Part shown: positions 1-11,629 of the stretch, one piece after another
Layout: each line of letters opens with the position of its first letter
Numbering within the stretch: the stretch's first letter is position 1
NCBI GenBank assembly: GCA_948567375.1
Contig: OX419760.1
Span: forward strand, 3,100,001 to 3,164,000
From: Lunularia cruciata
Lineage: Eukaryota; Streptophyta; Marchantiopsida; Lunulariales; Lunulariaceae
Length of the DNA: 64,000 bases
Reading direction: 5' to 3'
Notes under the pieces: model-generated
Told to the model about the DNA's origin: nothing
Databases searched by the model: none
The model's input: the letters and a program-made list of their open reading frames with translations, nothing else
Position numbers and translations under genes: made by a program

Positions 1-1116
1 ATTGAGTGTTGGACAAGGTCTAACTTCTTGCATTGAAGGAAAGTGAGGCGGTCAGAGTGTATATTTGCATAATAGGGAAACATGGAACATTAGATGGATC
101 TTCATGTGTGATAGTAGCTTGAGGTGATAGGCCACTATGCCAATTTGATGAAGGATGAGAAAAGGCCCAATAAAATGAGGTCTAAGCTTACAACAACCAA
201 CTAATGTGAGCTTGGTTATGGATAGCTAGACTTGATAGATTTATCTCCTTGTGCCATTGATGCGTATCTACAATTTTTTGTCAATTTTGGGTGATTTGTA
301 ACTTGTGCTTTGTGTTCTCCACACCATATTGGATTCTAGAAACAAAAGTGTTGACAATATCAACCTTGGTAGCCACAAGGTGGATCTCCATCAAGCCCAA
401 AGGTATGAAAGGATGCTCTTCATATTTGGGAAAGAATGGTATAGCCTATGTGGATACATTCACTAAATTGTTGTAGGAAAATTCCACTAATGGAAGGAAG
501 GTGTTCTAACTCTCTTGCTCATCTAAGGTGATGCACCGGACCATGTCCTCAATAGTTTGATTAGCCCACTCTATTTTCCTAACATCATTGGTGGTAGGAT
601 ACACATGAATCATTTTGCTAAATCAATCAACAAAGATTACAATGGTGTCAAACCCTAAGGTAGTCTTGGGCAATTCACAAACCAGATCTATGCTTACATG
701 TTCCCAACATTGTGTAAGAGTAGGGAGTAGTTGAAGGAGTCCTATGGGACCTTGATTAGAAGCTTTATTTTGTTGATAGAGTAGGTAGCTTTGAACGTAC
801 TCCATCAAATCATTGCTCATCTTGGGCCAATAGTAGTAGTGTTTGACTCATCTAAGGTCTTCTCCACTCCAACGTGACTTCCAATGGTGCAATCATGACA
901 TTCCACTATGATGGTGGTTTTTATATCTATGGTATGCAAACTCTATAACTTACCATCATAAAAAATGAGTCCTTAGGTATTGGTTATGTTTTTGGATGAT
1001 TGAGCAGCTACATTCTATGGGTCAATTTTTGAAGTAGCAATAATCCTTGGCTAGAATTTTGGGTTCATCTTGACCTCTACAACCAAATTTTTTTCTATAG
1101 GCATCCAAGTGAATGC
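1..1116 (-). pseudogene. Element A integrase remnant with deleted catalytic core
   Basis: The minus-strand frame at 820-623 reads from the zinc-binding region into the start of the integrase core, with the motif VSIDLVCELPKTTLGFDTIV; its D is the first catalytic aspartate. The same sequence continues in broken frames down to position 1 (IEWANQTIEDM, then FSYNN). Compared with element B, the stretch between YPTTNDV and IEWAN is missing, roughly 65 codons that would carry the second aspartate and the glutamate. The lower-coordinate end corresponds to the integrase C-terminal region of B just before its chromodomain. Several stops are present. The protein is not functional. Confidence 0.82.
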
Positions 1117-1121
1117 ATTTG

Positions 1122-2756
1122 TGTAATAACCCAACAAGTATCACTTTTGTGGTAACCAGCAAGTAACAATTTGTTCCCATAGAGATACGAGTCAAGAAGT
1201 ATTAAATACAAAGTAAAATGTCACAATCAGTTCTTCTTGAGTCTCTTAGGTAGAAACCACATCCAAAAGAGAGTAACAAGCATTGGATTCATAGTCTTGT
1301 CACAAACAAATCACACTTACAATCATAATCCATTAATATCTTTCCAAATCAATCTTGATTGTCATGATTCAGTTCTTTTGAAGGAGGCTACTTCACCATG
1401 AAACTACTTTTCCTTGGACTTGTGTTCCACCCCTCCACTAAAGGCACAACTTCCTCAATCAAAATTGCTTTGCATCAATCTAGCATTGTGATCACAATGC
1501 AAAATACTACCAACACTACAATTTCTCATAAATTTGTCAAGGCATTACTTTGATTGCTATCCACTTAGGATCAAATACACAAAATAAACATCAGCACTAC
1601 AGAATCCCACACCCAACACCCACTAATTGCAAATTGAACTTCTCCAAACTCTCACAAACACACACACACAAGATTGATATTTGGAATTAAGCTAAAACAA
1701 CAAGCACTAAGTTATTGCACTTTGCTTTACTCAAATTCAAAATATGATATTGAACAACAATATACTGCAAAGGCCTCCTTTAAATAGGCAAAGCACTCAA
1801 CTACATCCTATAAATCTCCAAATATGAATCATCTTACTATTGCTTCAAATCTCTACTTTCAAATCTGCAAATCCAAAATTACACTACACTTCTTCATATC
1901 TACACTTTTAGATCTCATAAATTGTTGACTAATCTAATCCAATGTCTACTTCTACTTCGGCTTCTAAACCCAAATTACCTTCAATTTTTTCCTCTACTTT
2001 GGGTTCAACTACAACTTCTTCTATTGTCACATCTTCAGTTTGAATTGAAATTGAAGTCATTGGTCTACCAATTACTTCCTCCTCCTCTACTTTAACTTCT
2101 TCATATACCTCGGATATCTCTACCAAAGATACTTGCACTCCTACCTCAATTACTTTGCATTTAGCTCTTACCTTCAAATCATTGCAAAGCTCATATGATC
2201 TAACTAGATCTAATCTGAGATTCACATTGTCTTCTACTCTACTCTGACTATTGCACTAGACTTAGGTACCTCACTCAAAGTCACCTATATCCAATGCATG
2301 ACTACCTTGGATTGGGTCACCTTCAACCTAAGGCAAAGTAGCTTCTAACCCCAAAGAACCTATACTTGAAGTACTCAACTACTCCAAAATCTTCAAATGT
2401 TTGTAACTTCAAGCATAGACCTCCAAATGCTATGATTCTAGTGGCAATAGAAATCCCTAAAGAGCTGCTTCCAACAAAATATAGCATGCACAATTTGGAC
2501 ATGTGATCATTGAGATACAAACCTCATAGTCATCTTGACCACTAATTTTCATTTTGATGCAAAATATCCTTGCTTTGGGTTTACCGTCCTTCCAATCCAA
2601 TCCGAGTCCTTCTTCCTTTGATACAAAGTAGACTTCTTCAAGTTAGCTCAAAATGCATGATTCTTCTTTACTTTCTTCCTTTCTAGCTTCAATTTACCTT
2701 CAACAACACACTTCTTCTTTCAAACTTGACAAAAAAAAAAAGATGTATGTACCATA
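1122..2756 (-). mobile_element. Coiled-coil element copy 1, truncated, inserted in element A
   Basis: This block interrupts A between its RNase H and integrase parts; element B has continuous sequence here. It is flanked by the direct repeat ATTTG (1,117-1,121 and 2,757-2,761), a 5-bp target site duplication. Its ends read TGTAATAACCC on the left and GTACCATA on the right, similar in inverted sense to the ends of copy 2 (3,984-7,792). The 1,122-1,520 part is the reverse complement of the 3' end of copy 2 at about 7,400-7,792. Most of the 5' coding part is missing. No reverse transcriptase or transposase is seen, so it is non-autonomous. Confidence 0.72.
1929..2225 (-). pseudogene. C-terminal part of coiled-coil element ORF (copy 1)
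   Basis: A 98-codon minus-strand frame, very acidic and rich in valine and glutamate (for example EEVKVEEEEV), ends LEAEVEVDIGLD then stop. The coiled-coil ORF of copy 2 ends LEAKVEVDIGLE then stop, so this is the same protein's C-terminus. The N-terminal and central parts are absent. I do not recognise the protein; a gag-like structural role is only a guess. Its shared C-terminus in a second copy on the opposite strand is the main reason to treat the frame as real rather than chance. Confidence 0.6.
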
Positions 2757-3983
2757 ATTTGCAAGTTGCTTTGTGCCTTTCATATATGTGATTATCATAT
2801 TGAACCATTGTCTCCACTCTACCCACTAAATTTTTTGATGAGATAGATCTATTTGTGTCTTGAGATAGACTAGAGTTTTGTGGTCTATCTCCACTACAAA
2901 TGCCTTCTTGCCAAGATAGTGCTTCCAATGCTTGGTTGCAAGGACAATGGCAAACTCTTCTCATTTGGTAGTGTGATAGTTGCATTCTGCCAATAATAAC
3001 TTTTGCAAGAAATATATAATTGGGTGCCATTTTTCATTTTATTCTTGTTGTAGGATTGCTCTTATTGCAACACTTGATGCATCTGAAGCCAACTTGATTG
3101 GATGTTTTGGATCATATCATTTCAAAATTGGGGCATATAGTAATGCACCAATATAGTAATGCGTCACTTAACTCTTGAAAGGCCAATTCTTGTACAGTTT
3201 CCTACATCCACTTTGTCCCCTTGCCAAGTAGTGTCATTAGAGGTTGTGTAACCTTAGAGAAGCCCTTGACAAATCAATGTTAGAATTCCATCAATCCCAA
3301 GAAAATCTTGAGTTGAGTCTGATCTTTTAGAGCACCCCATTTCTTAATGACCTCTATTTTATCTATTAAGAATTGGATACCTTCTGTACTTACTCTACTC
3401 CACGTAGTCTACTTTAGACTTGCCAAACTCACACTTTGAGATTTTGGCATATAACTTATTTTGTCATAGGATCTGGAAGACTTCTCGTAGATCTTGCTTG
3501 TGGTAAATCATTGTCCTATTGTAGACTAAAATATCATCCAAGAAAATGATAATAGATTTATCCAAGTGTGGATAAAATATGTCAATCATGAAACTCATGA
3601 AAGTGGTTGGTGCGTTGGTGAGGTCAAAGAACATCACCAAGTACTCAAAGTTACTATACCTTGTTTGAAAGGTAGTTTTGTGTATGTCTTCCTCTACAAT
3701 CTTGATTTGGTTGTAACTGCTCCGTAGATCAAGTTTGGTGAAGTGCTTGGTTCTATTGAGTTGATCAAATTGGTCATCCATGCAAGGCAATGGGTATTTG
3801 TTCTTTATTAATTTAGTTCTCAATAGTCAATGTACATGCATATTATCTTGTCTTTCTTCTTCACAAACAAAACAAGAGTCCTATATGAAGATATGCTAGG
3901 TTGGATAAACCCTTTCACATCATATCCTTGATTTGAGCCTTACATTCCTCCAACTCAAGAGGTGATAGTTGATATAGAGCCAT
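2757..3983 (-). pseudogene. Element A reverse transcriptase / RNase H remnant
   Basis: The minus-strand frame at 3,823-3,464 is a reverse transcriptase fragment: it has NKYPLPCMDDQFDQLN, the palm motif KLDLRSSYNQIKI and the catalytic box FLDDILVYN (two aspartates intact). At 3,030-2,757, RNase H and its downstream part are recognisable by alignment with element B (the LVYLKT-like and SYHT-like segments), but frames are broken. The N-terminal part of RT was separated from this block by insertion of the element at 3,984-7,792; the other half ends at 7,793. Stops and frameshifts make it non-coding today. Confidence 0.82.
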
Positions 3984-6900
3984 TGTGGTACCCAGATTTT
4001 TTTTTGTTCTATTATGAAGAAGAAGTGTACAAACAAAGCCGTATTGAACCCGAATAGCATTAAAAGATGGAGAATTGTATATTTGGATTGAAACCCAAAT
4101 TAAAATGACTTCATGTTAGGACAAAAGTACTCAGATTGGACTTGTCATAGAGAAACCTAAAATAAGGAAACTTTGCCTTAGAGTGATCAACCCGATGCAA
4201 AGATGGCATAACAACTTTCCTTTGGATTTGGCAATCAAGAAAGTACAAGCAAGAAAATAGCTAAGGCATGAACAACTAAACTTGACAATGCCAAGAAGAA
4301 CTCATGCAAAAGGTGTGATTTTCAATGAAGAGCGACAGAGGAATGACCGCACAACAAAGAACTATAAAATTGAGACTTCATCAAGGGGATTTGAATATGT
4401 CACACAAGTATCCTAAGCCACTGAGTAGTCGACCCAAAGGAGTGCATGTAGAAAAGCTATCTGATAGCTTGATATTTAACAATCTTGAAGGAGTTAGGAT
4501 CTTGAGACTAGGAGATGGTAAAATTATCTTTTGACTACCACGAGTTAAAGATCACACGATGCCAAAGAAGGGTGAGAAGACGAATCCCTCACTTGTAGTG
4601 AGAAATGCTATGATTTGAAAGTTAGACATGATTGCTAGGATCAAAGTTCTAAATAGACTTTGGATCACTTTTTTGGCTTGGAACTAGAACTTGAGTTTCC
4701 TAGGCTTCATGACAAAAGTAGCTTCAAGTGATTGTGAGGAGGGACCTGAGAATGAAGGGAAGCAAGGCAATCTGGCTTGATGGATAGAGTCGGATTGGAG
4801 ATTGGTGTTGGGAAGAGAGGCTGGTGAGGAAATTGGGGCATTATTCCTTGGGAAAGGAGAGCATGCAGAGGGGACTGAAAAAATCCGTAGTTCCTTCTTT
4901 GCACCATGTACAAAGAATGGGTACAACATCGATACCTATCAAGACCCGGTAAGGCAAGGTATCGTCAGGGTGATGATGTCACTCTTCAAACTTGATTGAA
5001 CCATGTATGTGATGAAGCACCAAGCGGTGTTTTTCTATCTTATGTTTGCAAGAGCACCGATGGATTGGGCAAAGTGTTTTCACCAAAGAACACGGCAAAT
5101 GGTGTGGTGCTAGAAAGATCAAACCACTCTCCACTACTTGGTGCCTTTTTCCATACATTTCTACTTCAGCTTGAACCTGATGAAGGAGATAGAGCAAAGA
5201 AAGATGGGGTCTCACATTCATCCGGATTAACAAAAAGAAGCAGATGAGGAGGAGTAGCAATACATCTAACATATCTAAAGTACTGATGAACACTATGCAA
5301 TGACACATGAAGGTATCAGTTAATATCTCAAAGACAAGGAAGAGAAGTCATCTTGAGGAAAGAATGTCACTGGTCCAGCCCAAAAAGAAGAGAAAGGTGA
5401 ACCCAAACCAAAACATTGTAGTTATGATGAGTTGTAGGGTGCAGAAGAATCAAAACGTGAAGCCTAGTACAAGTCAAAAGACTCAAAAGAAGAAGAAGAA
5501 GAACTAGAGCTTATGCTGCAAAGCAGTAGAAGTGATGATGAAACTAAAGTTCAACAACAGGAGAAGATGATGATGACATAGAAGAACAAGAGTTCCATGT
5601 TGCAATTGACCACATGGGAGGAGGAGACATTCTGTGTGTAGAATTGCCAAGGACGGAGATAGAAGAAACTCCAGAAGCCGAGCCAAAGTTGGAGTTTCAA
5701 AAAGGTGGGAAATCAAAGAGAAGTTTCCTTATTGCTGGTGTAGAAACCAGCAAAGCAAGCCCAATAGATGCATAAGGTGGAAGCTTGGATGAAATTCCTT
5801 GAAATAAGGAGATTGAGAGTTCAGAGTAAAGTTCCAATAGAAGAAGTGAGGAGCATAGAACCTTAAGAACCAGAGTCTATAGGAGCCTTTGATGGGGTAG
5901 AGTACTTGTCAAAGATAGTTTATCCCTTGTTATTACAGTTGAAGAAGAGGAGAGAGGAGTTGAGAGGAAATCACTCAGAATTGAAAGATGAATTGGCAAT
6001 AGTGAAGTACATGAGTGAAGAAAGTTTGGAGTTGATAAGGAATTTGTGGAGAGAGGGAAATAGAAGAACTTCCGAGTGAAGTAGAGCTTAGGAGGAAGGA
6101 GATTGAGAGCATGATTGAAGACTTTGTAAAGAGAGGCAAAGCAATGACAAAGCAAGAAGAAGATTGGAAGGAGCAGATGGTGAAGACTGAGACCTTGAGG
6201 GTAGAAGTGCATGACACGCAAGTGGAATTTTTCATTTGAAAGCTATGGGACAGATCTTCAAATGGAACAAGAGTTGGAGAGCTTGAAGACTAGTGCAGCA
6301 GAGAAAGATCAAGCTTGGAAAAGAGAGTTAATTGCACAAAATTGTGAGGAGGAGAGATTGGGTGGGTTGATCAAAGGAATAGAAGAGCAACTTAGGTAGA
6401 GTGTGAAGGAGAAGGAAGCATTAAAATCCAAGTTGGAAGATGAGGTGAAGATGTATCAAGAGGAGTTGCTAATGGAGAGAGAGAAGTTATAGATACCTAG
6501 GCAAGAGACAATCAAGGAAATAGTTGTAAGAGTGAAAGTGATGCTCAACATGTTATTTGAAGTTTAGTTGGAAGAAGCAAGACTGCATGAATTGAAATTG
6601 CTAGTGTAGGAGATGAGGAAGAAGAAAGCAAAGGATGCACAATTAGTAAGTTATTAATTAGCCAAGAAATTGAGTAGATAGGAAGATGTTAGAGGGAGGA
6701 GAGAACGTTTGTCTCAGATTAGATATAACAACACAGGGGTTGGATGAGATTTAGAACTTGGAAAGGAATATTTGATGCAAGGTAGTAGAAGGAGGAATGC
6801 ATGTGTCTTTGGATCAGTTACTTGAGACATTGGAGAAGAGTGGGTTAGAAGATAGCAATGATCTCAATTGCAGATTGTGGTAAAGAAGTGATAGAATTAG

Positions 6901-7792
6901 CAAAGGAGGTAGTAGATAGACCCAAAGAAGGAGAAATTCTTGAAGTAGAATTGGTTTTAGAAGCCAAAGTTGAGGTTGATATTGGATTGGAGTAGTAACA
7001 AATTTGAGATTTGAAGAGGCAAATATGAAGAGGTGCATTGTCATTTCGGATCTAGAGGTTGGTAGAGTTGTTATAGAACAAATATTAGTTAGCTAATTAT
7101 CAAAGTGCTTAGCCTATTTACATGAGGCATTTGTAACATCATGTTCATTATTCATAATTTCTAAAGATAGATAAAGCAAAGTACTGATTCTTAGTGCTCG
7201 TTGCTTCAGCTTAATTCTAAGTAATCAAGTTTTTGTTTGTGTTTGTAGGTGTTTGGAGAATTTTGAAGTGCAAGTCATTGAGCTTGTTGGATTTTGGATT
7301 CCATGGACTTGATCTCTATTTTGTGTGTTTGATCCTAAGTGAAGTGTGATCAAAGCAATGCCTTGATAGATTTGAGAGGAATTGTAGTGTTGGTAGTATT
7401 ATGCATTTGTGAGTGCAACGTAAGTTTGATGTAAACCAATTTTGATCAAGGAAGTTGTGCCTTTAGTGGAGAGGTGGAACACAATTTTGAGGCAAAGTAG
7501 TTTTATAGTGAAGTGGTCATCTTTGGGAGAATCTAAATCATCACAATCAAAGTCAGTTCGGAAAAATTGGATAGTATTGTGATTATGAGTGTGTAATTTG
7601 TGACAAGACTATGGTCAGTGCTTATTACTCTCTTCTGGGTGTGGTTTCCACCTGAGAGACTAAAGAGGAACTCAAGAAGAATTGAAATGTTACTATTTTA
7701 CCTTGTATTTGACCATTTCTGAATTGTATCTTTGTGTGAATGAACTTTAACTTATTGATTACCACAAAAGTGATACTTGTTGGGTTATCACA
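3984..7792 (+). mobile_element. Coiled-coil element copy 2, nearly complete, inserted in element A
   Basis: A 3.8-kb block splits the reverse transcriptase of A. It starts TGTGGTACCC and ends GGGTTATCACA, forming an imperfect short terminal inverted repeat, and is flanked by near-identical 5-mers (GCCAT at 3,979-3,983, ACCAT at 7,793-7,797). One long decayed ORF runs on the plus strand. I compared the first and last 700 bases and saw no long direct terminal repeat, so this is either a non-autonomous LTR element with strongly diverged or lost LTRs, or an element mobilised through short inverted ends. Related copies lie at 1,122-2,756 and about 21,440-23,547. No polymerase, integrase or transposase is visible. 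Confidence 0.68.
4559..6995 (+). pseudogene. Decayed long coiled-coil protein of element copy 2
   Basis: From an ATG at 4,559 (MPKKGEKTNPSLVV) the plus strand can be followed through several stops and frameshifts to LEAKVEVDIGLE and a stop at 6,993-6,995. Near 4,990-5,190 is a conserved-looking globular part (KHQAVFFYLMFARAPMDWAK). Next comes a lysine- and glutamate-rich stretch around 5,340-5,520, then long heptad-like coiled-coil segments such as MEQELESLKTSAAEKDQAWK near 6,260. The protein has no enzyme motif. A gag-like or structural role is possible but unproven. The C-terminal match to the frame at 1,929-2,225 shows it is a shared element protein. Confidence 0.55.
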
Positions 7793-8060
7793 ACCATATG
7801 ACAAGATCTGTGCTCTTTTTTGGTGGTAATCTTGAGGGTAAATCATCCAAAAAGACATCTTGAAATCCATCGACAAGATCTTTCAATTTCTTAGGAATTT
7901 TCCCATTAGATTGTGCACTATGGACTTCTCTTATTAGACCCATGAAATAACTATTTGTCTTACCAATAGATGTTGTTCCTATGAGATAGAGAGGCAGTTC
8001 TTGCCTTTATGATCTTTTTTAACTCCAAAGATCTTCCATTGGCTAGTTCTCACTACATTC
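7793..8060 (-). pseudogene. Element A start of reverse transcriptase, upstream of the insertion
   Basis: On the minus strand this stretch encodes the linker and first residues of RT: FQDVFLDDLPSRLPPKK, followed by the insertion point. Element B carries the related DDLPLGFPPKRRVDHKIE near 60,520. The sequence resumes on the other side of the insertion at 3,983 with YQLSPLELEE. It is part of the broken A polyprotein and cannot be translated as a unit. Confidence 0.75.
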
Positions 8061-8069
8061 TTTCTCCAT

Positions 8070-8273
8070 TTAACCATTAGGTAACTCTACTTTATCATTC
8101 TTATCCTTCTCCAATTTCATCCCCAACCTTATTGCAACAAAGTAAGACAAGAAATGCTTTGTTGCTCCAGGGTACATAAATAATCTTACATGATTGCCTT
8201 TTAGGACTCCATTTACAACAATCAGTTGTGTGTTTGTCTTTGTTGACCTTTGCACACTTGTCTTCTTCTTCAT
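8070..8273 (-). pseudogene. Element A aspartic protease with lost catalytic residue
   Basis: The 67-codon minus frame contains IVVNGVLKGNHVRLFMYPGA followed by TKHFLS, the retropepsin region. The family motif is D-[ST/P]-G-[AS]. Element B at 60,042 has LIDPGAT with the aspartate, whereas here it is tyrosine (MYPGAT), so the active site is lost. The downstream sequence KVELPNG also matches B. It lies between the zinc knuckle (8,486-8,527) and RT, as expected for Ty3/gypsy. Confidence 0.8.
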
Positions 8274-8485
8274 ACATGAGGTAATCTTTTATCCTTCCTC
8301 TTCCTATTAAAACCATGCTTATACTCTTATCTATTGAGCCAATTAGGCTACAAGGTACATTTATAAGCAATCTTCATTTTTTGATGTGATTTCAACATCC
8401 TCTTCTTCAATTTGTCTCTCCATGTTGTTCAAAGGTTGCTTGTATAGAGGCCAAGGGCCTCTAGGAAGACAATCATGACAATTGA

Positions 8486-8527
8486 TGGCCATGTGTCCAA
8501 CTCAGCTGCAATTACAACAACATCGTT
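8486..8527 (-). pseudogene. Element A gag CCHC zinc knuckle, one stop codon
   Basis: Minus-strand reading gives C-C-N-C-S-stop-V-G-H-M-A-I-N-C, which fits CX2CX4HX4C with all four metal ligands present but a stop inside. This nucleic-acid-binding knuckle marks the C-terminal end of gag. The homologous position in element B (59,383-59,424) has lost two of the cysteines. Confidence 0.8.
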
Positions 8528-9533
8528 GTTCTACTCAAGCCCCTTCTTTTTGTGGGACTCCATCTCTCCTTTCTTTGACATGTCTATATTCTCCTTGGTC
8601 TCAAAACCAAATATTGCCCAATTTCATAGGAATTGGTCCACCAAAATGTGGTGCTTCCACCAATAGTGCTGAGTTGGGACTGCCCCTTCACCTCTTCCAA
8701 GCACCCTTGCTATTCCTTGAATGCATGCAATGGCTTCAAAAATAGTACAAGAATTTTGTATCATTACTTCTTGGTGAATTCACACTTTTAACTCCCCTTT
8801 GAAATTATCAAGAACTTCTACTTGACTTATACCAATTATTGTGACCTATAAATCAAGAAATGCTTCCATGTACTCTTGTGTGTTGTTTTTCTACTTCAAC
8901 CTCTATAGTTGGGTTTGGGCCATCTACATAGAATCCACTAATTGGAAATTCTTCAACAACTCTTCTTGCATCATTGTCCAAGTGATCTCTCTTCCCTTTG
9001 CCAACATTGATTGTTCCCAAGCATTGTACCATGTGAGAGTTTTATTAGTCAAGTATCCGCATGCAAACAAAATAATCTTAGTTATAAATAATCAAAAGAT
9101 TCATTCTTGAAATCCAATTTCCAATATTCCCATGGAAATTTATTCCTTGTAAGGCTTGATGTTGTATGTCTTCTTCATTTGTAATAACAATGTAGCTTCA
9201 TTGTTGACCGGATTTTTGTCATCAGCATGAGTAACTCTCCAAGTACTTTGGCCATTGGTACCAAGTTTTGGGATGGTTCTCCTTCTTGTATTGATTGATC
9301 ATTCTTGAAGGTACATACTTGACTTTGCAATACCTCCTTGGTCATCTTGATCTCCTAAGACTTATTCAACATCCTCTACATTCCTTGCATCAGATCCTAC
9401 CATTATGGCTCCATGATTTTTACACATGGAAAACACTTAATCACTACTTCCTATTTCAATAGAGTGTTAATATGATCACTAAAGAGGAAGCAAAAACTAT
9501 TGGGACAACCATTGTGAGCTAAGAGGTTATCAC

Positions 9534-9767
9534 CTATTGACAATATTCCTCACCAAAATTGTGGACCACAAAATCCCTAAAATTCACTTTTGGTCTAACC
9601 ACATAACAAATTTCTACTTGCGTGTTGAAAGGGGGAGGACTTGCTATATTCAAATCCATTGCCTCATATAAGAAAATAAAGGTCATCAAATCCCATTCTT
9701 TATCATTTATCACCACAAGTAGAATCATCAAGGTTGGTGATTTCATCACTATATCCATGAACTCCAT
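9534..9767 (-). pseudogene. Element A gag-region fragment
   Basis: A 77-codon minus frame begins MEFMDIVMKSPTLMIL and includes ASPPPFNTQVEICYVVRP. It closely resembles the plus-strand sequence at 57,390-57,610 of element B (EIMDIVMNSPNPVIL and following), which occupies the same place after the 5' LTR. That pins it as N-terminal element protein, gag or a leader ORF. I do not recognise a named domain. The stretch 8,530-9,530 between it and the knuckle is further decayed gag with no intact frame. Confidence 0.65.
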
Positions 9768-10010
9768 TTCAAATTGATAAATGAGATATAGTTACACTTG
9801 CTCATGCTAGATGTACATAAGCTTGATGTGAAATGGATTCAAGAAAAAAAAGTGGGGTGCATGAAATTGTCCTCGTGGTGCCTCCATCCCATCTTCTCTC
9901 TAAAACACCCCAATCTATCAACTGAATTATATTTTCTCCCCTCAAAATTACTCAATCTCAATAGCATGTGTTTGTCCAAGAGGGATGATCTACTTCCTTG
10001 GATTAAAAAA

Positions 10011-10025
10011 TCTACTTTGATACCA
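10011..10025 (-). other. Primer-binding site of element A (initiator Met tRNA type)
   Basis: One base inside the LTR the minus strand reads TGGTATCAAAGTAGA. The plant iMet-tRNA primer-binding site is TGGTATCAGAGC, so this is a near match in the right place. It would prime minus-strand DNA synthesis and fixes the orientation of A. Confidence 0.8.
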
Positions 10026-10026
10026 T

Positions 10027-10621
10027 TGTAATATTCCAAGGAACAAAGAATCCCCAAGAAACACAAGAGAGAAAACACAAAGCTTCAACACTCAATACTC
10101 CGATGTCCCAAAGGAGTACCTTGTCTTTATTATATGGCAAAGAGGATCCCCTCAAAGGAAGCTCCACCCTTGGATTAAATATATAGATGGTGATATGTCA
10201 GCAAGCTCTACCTTTAGATTAGTTGCATGGATGGGTGACATGTCAGTCTTGGTCCTATTTGATTGGTCAAACAAGTTTTGACTAAAAAGAATCTTTAGAG
10301 AATTTTCCTATTGGAAGCCCAAAATTTCATGAGTGAGGTATTATTGGAAAGCTCTCAACAAGACAAATAGTGGGACAAGAAGAAAAACCTCTTCTACCAA
10401 AGGGAATAGACTTCTTCCATTTTTAGGCCTAATTCATCCATTTAGGCTTCCAAAATTAGCTTTTAATTTTTAAAGTGCTTAAGCTTCTACCATATTAGTG
10501 AAAGTAATTTTTTGGTAACACCTCTATCTAATCTACTTAGTCCATCATATATAACATCATTTCAAAATGTTACCAAGCCAATTTTCATCTCTAAATAATA
10601 TATCTAGCTATTGGTATTACA
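10027..10621 (-). repeat. 5' LTR of element A
   Basis: On the minus strand this 595-bp block starts TGTAATACCAATAGC and ends with ATATTACA, the same terminal sequences as the LTRs of element B (56,392-57,132 and 62,950-63,610). A match to the primer-binding site follows it. It has one copy of a roughly 150-bp U3 segment that is duplicated in tandem in the B LTRs, which explains why it is shorter. Outside it the flanking 5-mer is ATATG (10,622-10,626); the partner lies beyond the window. Confidence 0.85.
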
Positions 10622-10639
10622 ATATGAGACACAACCAAA

Positions 10640-11300
10640 GATTCTCAAGTGCAAGAGATTCACCTTCTTTCATGACCATTCCTCCTTAGGGATCTTGAAT
10701 CTCGAAAGAAATATATGTCCTCAATTTATGAGGTATGCAGTTTTCCTGATTGCATCTGCCCAAAAATTTTGGTAACCTTGCTTGTAGTCTCATGCATATG
10801 GCTATCTTATTGAGACTTCTATTCAAACATTTAGCCAAACCATTTTGTTGTGGTGTCTTGGGAACAATTTTGATCCTGTTCTCTACTCAATACTCTCTAA
10901 AATCATTTTTTCTATATTCTCCACCATTATCTGATTTCAAGCACTTGATCTTTAAACTTGATTTGTTTTCAACCTCAAATTTCATCTATCGCTTGAAAAA
11001 ATTGAATACATCTGATTTATCTTTCAGAAAATAAACCCATACCTTCATAGAAGCATCATATGTGAAGGTGACATAGAAGCAAAACCTTCCAAGAGACTCA
11101 ATTGAAGTGGAGCCATACACATCTATATGTATCAACTCTAGCTTTCTTGCTCTTGGTGCTCTTGTAGCCTTTAAGAAAGTAACTTTCTTTTGCTTTCCCA
11201 AAATACATGGTTTGCAAAAGCCAAGTTGAATAGTCTTCAAATCTGAGATCTTGCCATTAGAAGCTAATTACTTCATACACTTCTAAATCATGTGACCAAG
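10640..11300 (-). pseudogene. Ty1/copia integrase, inactive
   Basis: The frame 11,240-10,986 contains the zinc-binding tail FCKPCILGKQKKVTF and the core start LELIHIDVYGSTSIESLG, with the first catalytic aspartate. Further on the minus strand reads LKSDNGGEYRK (second aspartate) and TPQQNGLAKCLNR. In the family the last motif is NG[VL]AER, so the catalytic glutamate has become lysine. The integrase would join element DNA to the genome but cannot work here. The frame is lost after about 10,740. Confidence 0.85.
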
Positions 11301-11629
11301 TCTTTGGTGCCATAAGATCAAAGGATAAATTGTATCAGCAATTATCATCAAATGGTCTGATCTTCCTATAACGCATAGAGTTCCAACCTTTGTTCTCAAG
11401 CCAAAATTAGGTTTCCCTAAGTAACCTTCTATTGCCTACTTTCAAAGGATGCTCAATATCCTTCCTCATCTAATTGACCTATGGAAATCAAATTCCTTTT
11501 CAATCTTGGGATATATCTGATATTGTCAATCTCCATATTGACCCTTGAGAGGTCTTTGAATTCACATTGCCTTTTCCTTTAATAAACATAGATTATTTTC
11601 AATGAGATGAACTTTTCCAAGGTTTCCTA

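Larger units (their letters stand above)
1..10621 (-). mobile_element. Ty3/gypsy retrotransposon A, chromovirus-like, 3' end outside the window
   Basis: Read on the minus strand the order is 5' LTR, iMet-type primer-binding site, gag, CCHC knuckle, protease, reverse transcriptase, RNase H, integrase. That is the Ty3/gypsy order. It matches element B (56,392-63,610) along its length, so both belong to one family; B has a chromodomain, and A is cut by the window edge just before that point. Two foreign elements (1,122-2,756 and 3,984-7,792) interrupt pol. Stop codons, frameshifts, a lost protease aspartate and a missing integrase core show that it is dead. Its 5' LTR abuts a Ty1/copia remnant, so A probably inserted into that copia element. 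The 3' LTR and the partner target duplication are not visible. Confidence 0.88.
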
